Source of the DNA: Lojkania enalia
Taxonomy: Eukaryota; Ascomycota; Dothideomycetes; Pleosporales
Reading direction: 5' to 3'
DNA length: 64,000 bases
NCBI GenBank assembly: GCA_010094045.1
Contig: ML986618.1
Span: forward strand, 248,001 to 312,000
Part shown: piece by piece, positions 56,964 to 64,000 of the stretch
How positions within the stretch are numbered: position 1 is the first letter of the stretch
How the letters are laid out: every line of letters starts with the position of its first letter
Made by a program: the position numbers and the translations under genes
Notes under the pieces: model-generated
Told to the model about the DNA's origin: nothing
Databases searched by the model: none
Seen by the model: only the letters and a program-made list of their open reading frames with translations

Positions 56964-57985
56964 ATGGCAGCACGCCAACCCTATTTCCAAGATGCAACAT
57001 CTAACAGACATCCATTCTCAGTGGAAGGAAAAAGCGCTATCGTGACTGGCGCTGGTTCAGGTACGGGATCCTATGCACTGACTTCCAGCTTCTGCTAATC
57101 GTCATTCAAGGCATCAACTTCTCTTTCGCATCTTTACTTCTTTCACGGGGCTGCAATGTCCTTTTTGCCGACCTGGCCTTACGACCCGAAGCACAAAAAG
57201 TGGTGGACGAATATGTAGCAAAAACTGTAGGGGGGCCACGAGCTATTTTTCTGAAAACCGACGTGACAGACTGGAAACAGCTTTTTCACATGTTTGAGGT
57301 TGCAACCAAGGAGTTCGGGGTCATCGATATTGTATGCCCGGGCGCAGGAATCTACGATCCGTACTGGAGTAATTTCTGGCATCCTCCAGGCTCTGCAAAG
57401 TCGAAAGACGCTCCAGACGGCGGACGCTACGCAAGTTTAGACATCAATGTCACCCATCCAATTCGCTCGACGCAACTTGCGATCTCTCAGTTCCTAAACC
57501 CGAAGAATGGCGGCAAAGTTAGTATCACAAATCCAAAGCGAGTCATCATCATAAGCAGCATCGCCGGCCAAGTATCGAACCTAGCAACGCCCATTTACGT
57601 CGCAGCCAAGCATGCCATGAACGGCTTCGTCCGCTCACTCGGTCACCTTGACACAGAAATTGGCATTCGAGTAAATGCAGTCGCGCCGGGAGTGATTAAG
57701 ACTCCACTCTGGACAGAGCATCCCGAGAAAATGACATTCTTGGACGCGGAGAAGGATGAGTGGGCCACGGCGGAGGAAGTTGCCGAAGCGATGGTTCGGT
57801 GTCTCGAAGATCCTGAATTAGGCGGTGGCACCATCGTCGAGGTCGGCGCGAAACAGACAAGAAAGGTCTCTCAGCTGAACGACCCGGGCCCAAGTGGACC
57901 AGGTCACACGGTGAGTAGGCTCCGCGACAACTACGAGGAGGTGTTTAGGTGGTTGGCGGAAGAGGGGTGGGGGCAGCGTGGGTGA
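56964..57985 (+). CDS. Short-chain dehydrogenase/reductase
   Basis: Classical SDR NAD(P)-dependent oxidoreductase of 323 aa. Exons are 56964-57060 and 57111-57985, with a 50-nt intron inside the cofactor motif. The Rossmann motif is TGAGSGIN (Thr28-Gly33), with LFADL and a DVTDW acidic-loop position typical of NAD(H)-preferring members. The usual NNAG strand motif is changed to CPGAG. The catalytic set is Ser181/Ser182 in IIISSIAG and Tyr195-x3-Lys199 in YVAAK; VNAVAPGVIKTPLW follows. The C-terminal extension (about 40 residues after EVGAKQTRKV) is longer than minimal SDRs. Sequence style resembles fungal relatives of 15-hydroxyprostaglandin dehydrogenase. Substrate is unknown. Confidence 0.85.
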
Positions 57986-58655
57986 AGAGCGAGGCGAACG
58001 TCTGCGAACGATTCCTCCGAGGGGGCGGACATGTATGATATGACAACCAAATATACTCTTCATTACTTGACTACGGGCCGGGTCTAGAATTGCGCATTGC
58101 GATATGTTAGGTAAGGTTGGCGTTTGAACTCAGTTGCCGGAGAAGCGGCTATCGAATGCTCGGCTTACTTCAGCAAAATTCGTCGACCCAACGGTCGGAG
58201 CATATTAAAACTGTAGATACAAGAAAGAGAATCTTGATCACGCAGGAATCAGATGCTTAAAGTATTTGACATGTAATTGGGGTGGAAATCCTTTCCGGCC
58301 GTGGAATGAAGTAAGCAGAGACCGACCCTGAACATCCTGCGGCATGTCAGGAGATGCGGGCTAGGCGATTTGATGGGAGCAGGTCCTTCTGGCAAGCGCG
58401 GATCCTGCTTAGTGTCACATTTCTAAGGCGCTGATTGATGCACGTCGTCTCAATGCGTACCTATCAATAGGTTCTTTTTCCCGGCGTTGCCACTTGCGAC
58501 GATGGCGGGGCGGCATTTTTATGGAGGGGCTGCACTCAAAACGTCCTCCGCCTTAAGCTCTCCCAACAACACTACAACACTCTACCTCCTAATATCTGCA
58601 ACTGCTTTCCATTCACTTTTTCGCTACAAGCACATCGAAAATACCCTCAGAAACC
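57986..58655. other. Intergenic, transaldolase promoter
   Basis: Upstream region of the transaldolase gene. Nothing further recognised. Confidence 0.5.
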
Positions 58656-59846
58656 ATGTCTTCTTCACTCGATCAATTGAAGGCCACTGGCACAGTAAGT
58701 GACCATTCACGACCTTCGTCCCGCCGGCCATGCCGGAGAAATACCACGCCGGGTTTTCAGGTATCGTCAAGTTTCAAGGTGCGCCAGCTAACTCCCTCTC
58801 TCTATAGACTGTCGTTTGCGACTCTGGTGATTTTGCAACCATCGACAAGTACAAGCCGCAAGATGCCACGACAAACCCCTCCCTTATCCTCGCCGCCTCC
58901 AAGAAGCCTGAGTACGCTAAGCTGATCGACGCCGCCGTCGAGTATGGCAAGATGCACGGCAGCAGCATCGAGGAGCAGGTCGACGCCACATTGGACAACT
59001 TGCTTGTGCAATTCGGCAAGGAAATTCTCAACATCATTCCCGGCAAGGTCTCAACAGAGGTCGACGCGAAGTTTTCTTTCGACACCGAAGCTTCGGTGAA
59101 CAAGGCTCTTCACATCATCGACGTAGGTAGCCCAATCCAGGATCGGTATATGCATGGGCGCTAAGTGAGTGCAGCTCTACAAGGAAATTGGCATTCCCAA
59201 GGACCGGATCCTCATCAAGATCGCTTCGACATGGGAGGGCATCAAGGCCGCCGAGATCCTTCAGTCGAAGCACGGTGTCAACTGCAACTTGACCCTCATG
59301 TTCTCGCTGGTCCAGGCCATCGCTGCCGCTGAGGCCGGTGCGTACCTCATTTCTCCCTTCGTTGGCCGTATCCTCGACTGGTACAAGGCCGCGACGAAGA
59401 AGGAGTACTCTGCCGAGGAGGACCCTGGTGTCAAGAGCGTTCAGAGCATCTTCAACTACTATAAGAAGTTTGGCTACAAGACCATCGTTATGGGTGCGTC
59501 CTTCAGGAACATTGGCGAGATCACGGAACTCGCTGGATGCGATTATCTTACTATTGCTGTAAGTTTGCAGTGCTCAATAAACACGAGACGGTCTGCTGAT
59601 AGTCAATAGCCCAATCTCCTGGAGCAGCTGTACAACTCCACCGACTCAGTCCCCAAGAAGCTCGATGCCTCGACGGCCACTTCCCTTAGCATTGAAAAGA
59701 AGACGTACATCACAAACGAAGCGAACTTCCGCTTCGACTTCAACGAAGAGCAGATGGCAGTGGAGAAGCTACGCGAGGGCATCTCGAAATTCGCAGCTGA
59801 TGCTGTCACGCTCAAGGACATCCTTCGCAAGAAGATTGAGGCTTAA
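58656..59846 (+). CDS. Transaldolase
   Basis: Transaldolase of the non-oxidative pentose phosphate pathway, which moves a dihydroxyacetone unit between sedoheptulose-7-phosphate and glyceraldehyde-3-phosphate in the cytosol. Exons are 58656-58694, 58808-59122, 59175-59558 and 59610-59846, giving 324 aa, the usual length. Signature segments are [20 protein letters not shown] with TTNPSLI, the Schiff-base Lys133 in [30 protein letters not shown], and [10 protein letters not shown]. Introns are 113, 52 and 51 nt, and all phases are consistent. The gene is followed about 500 bases downstream on the same strand by Cu/Zn superoxide dismutase. Confidence 0.96.
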
Positions 59847-60347
59847 AAAAAAGTGTGCTCTCCGATGTCGGCAAGTCTGGTAGTTTAGTTATGACGAGAT
59901 GAATATCACGGGTTGTATGCGCTTCATATTCTCCTCTCAACGAAGCGAGAATGGATTATGAACTGTAGCTATTTTCTAGATTGTTCAAGGATGAATACTA
60001 AAATACAGTTTCCATAATGTTCCACGTCATGATGAGTGAGTAGTGGTGTGGTGTGGTGTGCGGTGGGGGATTTGTGCTTGTAAGAAGGGTGGAGATATTA
60101 ATCAGTGTGATTGGGCCAGACTCGAACACAGAACCCAAAGCCGTAAGCCGAGCGGGGGGGTTAGGATTGTGGCGGAACTCGCTTCTTGCGTCACTCCGAG
60201 GGCGAGAGCCCCGCATGGTGAGAAATCGAGGAGTTCGTTCAGCGGCTCACTCCCTCCATCCTCAAATCCCACTGAACATCTCCAAGCCCCCAAACCACAA
60301 GGATCGTTACATTGCGAAACTTAGGCAAACTGTAATAAACTGTCACA
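59847..60347. other. Intergenic, tal1 to sod1
   Basis: 3' flank of transaldolase and promoter of superoxide dismutase. The + strand around 60040-60065 has a GTGTGGTGTG-rich tract. A T-arm-like string on the minus strand near 60110-60140 does not fold into a tRNA by eye. Confidence 0.5.
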
Positions 60348-61336
60348 ATGGTCAAGGCTGGTAAGTTGTGCCCCGGTTTTGGAAAGCGTCTTTCCGGTTG
60401 TGGAGAAGCGGGGCAGTTGTGCGGGAGCGAGATTGAGCAGATTGTTTTCACGACACCATTACGAGTGTCTGGACACGAGGCGAGGCGCTCAATTGGACGG
60501 TCCGGTGGCGGGAGAGGACCTTGATGGCACCTGGAGGACACCTTGCTGGCCTGTCAGTGTCAAGCAAGTGGCGCCGGGCTCCTGGTGCTCCCTCCTCAAC
60601 CGCCACCGAGGCTCTAATCACGCGCCCTCGCGGCAGGCACCTTGATGGCGGCCACGGCCACTGCCACTGCCACTGCCACTGCCACTGCCACTGCCTGCGC
60701 CGCCGGGAATGGGGGATACGCGCTGTTGTCATTGTTAAAAGAAAGGACTGACATCGGGCAGTCGCTGTCCTCCGTGGAGACTCCAACGTCAAGGGAACCG
60801 TGACCTTTGAACAGACCGACGAGAGCAGCCCGACCACCATCTCATGGAACATCACCGGCCACGACGCCAACGCTGAGCGTGGCATGCATGTGCACGCCTT
60901 TGGCGACAACACCAACGGCTGCACCTCTGCCGGGCCTCACTGTAAGCCGCACCCCAAATGTTTCAATATGTAAAAGTGCTTCTGCAGATCGAAGCTGACG
61001 GAGGGCAGTCAACCCCTTCAACAAGACCCACGGTGCGCCCGCAGACGAGGAGCGTCACGTCGGGGACTTGGGCAACTTCAAGACGGATGGCCAGGGCAAT
61101 GCCCAGGGATCCGTCACGGACAAGTTGATCAAGTTGATTGGATCCGAGAGCGTCATTGGCGTAAGCTTCCCTTCGAGTCTCCTCCATTCGTCACGAAGAG
61201 TTCCTAACGGCAGTAGCGTACCCTCGTCGTTCACGCCGGCACCGACGACCTCGGAAAGGGTGGCAACGAAGAGTCGAAGAAGACCGGCAACGCTGGTCCC
61301 CGCCCTGCCTGCGGCGTCATCGGTATCTCCGCTTAA
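60348..61336 (+). CDS. Cu/Zn superoxide dismutase
   Basis: Cytosolic Cu/Zn superoxide dismutase, converting superoxide to oxygen and peroxide. Exons are 60348-60360 (13 nt), 60762-60941, 61009-61160 and 61217-61336, giving 154 aa, the exact family length. The protein starts [16 protein letters not shown]. Copper ligands are His47 and His49 in [11 protein letters not shown]; the zinc-loop region is [12 protein letters not shown] and HVGDLGN, and the electrostatic-loop end is [13 protein letters not shown] followed by [12 protein letters not shown]. The first intron is 401 nt, far longer than the others (67 and 56 nt), and contains a hexanucleotide repeat. It lies just downstream of transaldolase on the same strand. 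Confidence 0.96.
60658..60693. repeat. (CCACTG)n hexanucleotide repeat in sod1 intron
   Basis: Six perfect CCACTG units within the 401-nt first intron of the superoxide dismutase gene. Confidence 0.92.
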
Positions 61337-61996
61337 ATGGTTCGATGTTTACAAGGCCGGCGGCTGGCTGGCCTAGACTACAAATTGCCTGATTGGATAC
61401 TGAGGAAGGCAAATTGAGGAGGACAGCGGGATCTATTCGATAATAAGATAATGCTGTGAGAATGGATAAAAGTACTTCTACGCTTTTTGCCTGGGCTTGT
61501 GACGATGGATGAGAGATGCTTGATGTCCCACTCTGCTACATGTATGCAGCGTAGCCCTGATTGGCTAGATTCACCTGTACCCACCTCATGATTTTGCAAT
61601 AAGCTACCTTCCAGAGCCGTTTGAAAGGCATTTCGGGTGCGGACCGTGAAAGGCACCAGTGTTGCATAGGAGCACGTGGGACCTGCGGGAGTCGGTTTCG
61701 CCTAGACCCTTTCACCCCACAAACTCGGAGTTTTGTGGCAACGACAGATTTGACACGCCGAAGCTACCTAGCTACCACAACACCCCCGACCATACATAGA
61801 GTGCATTACCTTGTCAACAGTCCAATTGCACATACGCAAACAGCCAATCTCTTTCTCCTTCTGCCTTTTGCTCTAGGTGCGTTCATACTACCCTTGCCCC
61901 GCGGCAAGGTTCCAACTGTCCGTGCTTTTTGAGAACACGGTAGCTAACTTCAAGCACCCGAACATAGATTCGCAACCACCCGTTCCGTACAACATC
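61337..61996. other. Intergenic, sod1 to snd1
   Basis: 3' flank of superoxide dismutase and promoter of the Tudor-SN gene. No gene, repeat or RNA recognised. Confidence 0.5.
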
Positions 61997-64000
61997 ATGG
62001 CTCAAATGGAAGCTAAGGTCAAGAGCGTGCTCTCTGGCGATACCGTGATCCTGCACAACATCAACAACCCAAAGCAAGAGCGCACGCTGAGCCTAGCATT
62101 CGTCTCCGCGCCTCGAATGCGGCGAGAGGGTGATGAGGTGCGTTATAGGATACCCATACACTTATTGAGGGAAGGAGTTGCAGTTGGCGGCGACCTGCAT
62201 GAACCATGCAGCTTCCCGTCGGCAGGGGCCCCAAATTGTGGCCTCAGGCATTTTCTATTTCCTTGTGGTGGTTCGACAGAATGCAAGCTAACGTTGCGCC
62301 TCCAACAAATAGCCATTCGCCTTCGAATCCCGTGATTTCCTCCGCCGCCTACTTGTAGGCAAAGTCGTACACTTCCGCGTCCTCTACAAGATTCCTACCG
62401 GTGCCAATCGCGAGTACGGTGTCATTGCTCTGCCGAACAAGACGCAGCTACCCGAGCTCGCTGTCGCCGAAGGCTGGGCAAAGATACGGGATGATGCTGG
62501 CCGCAAGGATGATTCAGAAGAGGCTGCCTCTTACTTAGAGAAGCTTCAAGTGCTCGAAGCTAGGGCTAAGGCGGACTCGAAGGGCGTGTGGCAGGAGTCG
62601 GGAGGCAGGATTAGCTCGACGTCTGAATTAAGTGACCCGAAGAGCTTCGTAGACGAGCACAAGGGCAAAGCCATAGACGGTTAGGATTGAAGGTGTCACT
62701 GGGAGATTATTTGGGCTAACAAGGCATAGCAATTGTCGAGAAAGTACTCTCCGGCGACCGTCTCATCGTCCGACTCCTCCTGTCACCGACTGAACATGTT
62801 CAAACAATGGTTCTTATGGCTGGCATCCGAGCACCGTCGACAAAGCGCACAAATCCTTCGGATGGAAAGGAACAACCAGCTGAGCCCTTCGGTGAGGAAG
62901 CCCAGCAATTCGTCGAAACCAGGCTACTGCAGCGGAATGTTGTTATCAACGTTCTTGGGGTTAGCCCGAATGGACAGGTGGTGGCGAACGTCAAGCACCC
63001 CGTGAACGGCAACATTGCTCCATTCTTGCTCAAGGCTGGGCTGGCGAGATGTACAGATCATCATACAACACTACTAGGCCAGGAAATGAGCGTCCTGCGA
63101 CAGGCCGAGAAGGCTGCGAGGGACAGCCGGCAAGGCCTCTTCAAGGGTCACGTTGCGCAGAAGTCGACCGCGCCTGGAGAGTTTGAGGCCGTGGTTAGCA
63201 GGATACAGAGTGCCGATACCCTCTTCCTACGGAACAAAGCTGGTGCTGAGAGGCGCATCAACTTGAGCAGCGTTCGACAGCCTAAGCCATCGGACCCCAA
63301 GCAAGCACCATGGCAAGCTGAAGCAAAGGAATTCCTTCGCAAGAAGCTGATTGGCAAGCATGTGAAGTTCACTATAGATGGAAAGCGCGCCGCCACCGAA
63401 GGCTACGATGAGCGAGAGATGGCCACAGTCACCTTCCAGGGCAAGAACGTCGGACTAGTACTTGTGGAGAACGGCATGGCATCTGTCATTCGGCACCGCC
63501 AGGAAGATACAGATAGAAGCCCCATCTACGATGATCTGCTTCTCGCTGAGCAAAAAGCACAGGAAGAGCAGAAGGGTCTCTGGTCGCCGAAAGCGCCCGC
63601 TGCTAAGCAATATGTCGACTACTCCGAGTCCCTGGAGAAGGCTAAGCGCCAGCTCACCCTTCTATCCCGCCAACGCAAGGTTCCTGCCATTGTGGATTTC
63701 GTAAAGTCGGGCTCTCGCTTCACCGTGCTGGTACCCCGTGAAAACGCTAAGCTTACCTTTGTCCTCTCTGGTATCCGTGCACCACGATCGGCGAGGAATC
63801 CCACCGACAAGGCCGAGCCCTTTGGGCAGGAAGCACATGACTTTGCGAATAGGCGAGTCGCGCAGCGAGATGTAGAGATTGATGTCGAAGACTGCGACAA
63901 GATGGGTGGCTTCATTGGTTCCTTGTACGTCAACCGAGAGAATTTTGCAAAGGCTCTGCTAGAAGAAGGCCTTGCGTCCGTACATGCCTACTCTGCCGAG
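61997..64000 (+). CDS. Tudor-SN (SND1) nuclease, 5' part
   Basis: Staphylococcal-nuclease-domain protein 1 (Tudor-SN), a multi-SN-domain RNA-binding protein of stress granules, splicing and RNA decay. Exons are 61997-62137, 62313-62679 and 62730 to the window edge; 593 residues are visible and the frame is open at 64000. SN domain 1 starts AKVKSVLSGDTVILH and includes ERTLSLAFVSAPRM and GKVVHFRVLYKIP. SN domain 2 starts AIVEKVLSGDRLIVRLLLSP and includes EPFGEEAQQFVETRLLQRNV. SN domain 3 starts EFEAVVSRIQSADTLFL. A fourth begins near VPAIVDFVKSGSRFTVLVP. The remaining SN and Tudor parts lie outside the window. Introns are 175 and 50 nt; the second donor is GTTAGG, weak but frame-preserving with a GGGCTAACA branch. 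Incomplete only because of the window end. Confidence 0.92.

Noticed and set aside
60100..60190. T-arm-like string suggesting a tRNA on the minus strand
   Set aside because: No matching acceptor, D or anticodon arms could be folded by eye around it.
1..64000. Secondary-metabolite cluster, CRISPR-like array or prophage-like system
   Set aside because: No polyketide or peptide synthase, no regular spaced repeats and no phage genes; gene content is ordinary fungal chromosome.

Overview
The window is nuclear DNA of a filamentous ascomycete (Pezizomycotina). Most genes carry short introns of about 45-115 nt with GT-AG ends and CTAAC/CTGAC-like branch sites. Diagnostic fungal families are present: Mdm34 of ERMES, Spt8 of SAGA, a Zn(II)2Cys6 regulator, a class II myosin and a GPI-anchored PLC-like protein. 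The class cannot be fixed from sequence alone. There is no rRNA, tRNA, CRISPR or complete transposon that I can support.

Layout. 1-10 kb: a GH18 chitinase with an embedded CBM18, a CCDC47-type ER membrane protein, a tiny four-exon cytochrome c oxidase subunit 7a-like gene (no exon is long enough to stand out as an ORF), and a divergent mitochondrial PPR-type protein. 10-18 kb: a gene-poor stretch, a short hypothetical protein behind a pyrimidine-rich leader, and a fungal MscL channel ending in a zinc ribbon. 18-34 kb: an NFX1/ZNFX1/Hrr1-type RNA helicase, Spt8, inositol-pentakisphosphate 2-kinase, an unassigned protein, a secreted PLC-like protein and Mdm34. 34-44 kb: a YBL001C/MTH1187-like small protein, a secreted M14 carboxypeptidase with a 12-nt microexon, a C6 transcription factor, a small secreted protein, and an inverted-repeat (foldback) element next to twin poly-A tracts. 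44-56 kb: class II myosin, divergent from a large protein ending in the C3H1-type zinc finger of the Red1/ZFC3H1 family. 57-64 kb: an SDR oxidoreductase, transaldolase, Cu/Zn superoxide dismutase and the start of Tudor-SN (SND1), all on the + strand; SND1 runs off the right edge.

How the genes relate. This is mostly housekeeping chromosome, not a biosynthetic cluster. Two divergent pairs share short promoters (cox7a-like/PPR and myosin II/Red1-like). Three proteins of nuclear or cytoplasmic RNA control (Hrr1-like helicase, Red1-like zinc finger, Tudor-SN) fall in one window, but they are not adjacent, so I do not claim a functional cluster. The most informative observations are gene-structure ones: a cox7a-like gene hidden in very small exons, paired look-alike introns around a 12-nt exon, a myosin C-terminus whose splice acceptor is also the stop codon of the unspliced form, two stop-free introns with lengths divisible by three, and a foldback element whose arms differ mostly by transitions. 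I saw no convincing new multi-gene system. All exon boundaries were derived by reading splice signals, reading frame and family motifs by eye; no search or transcript data were used.
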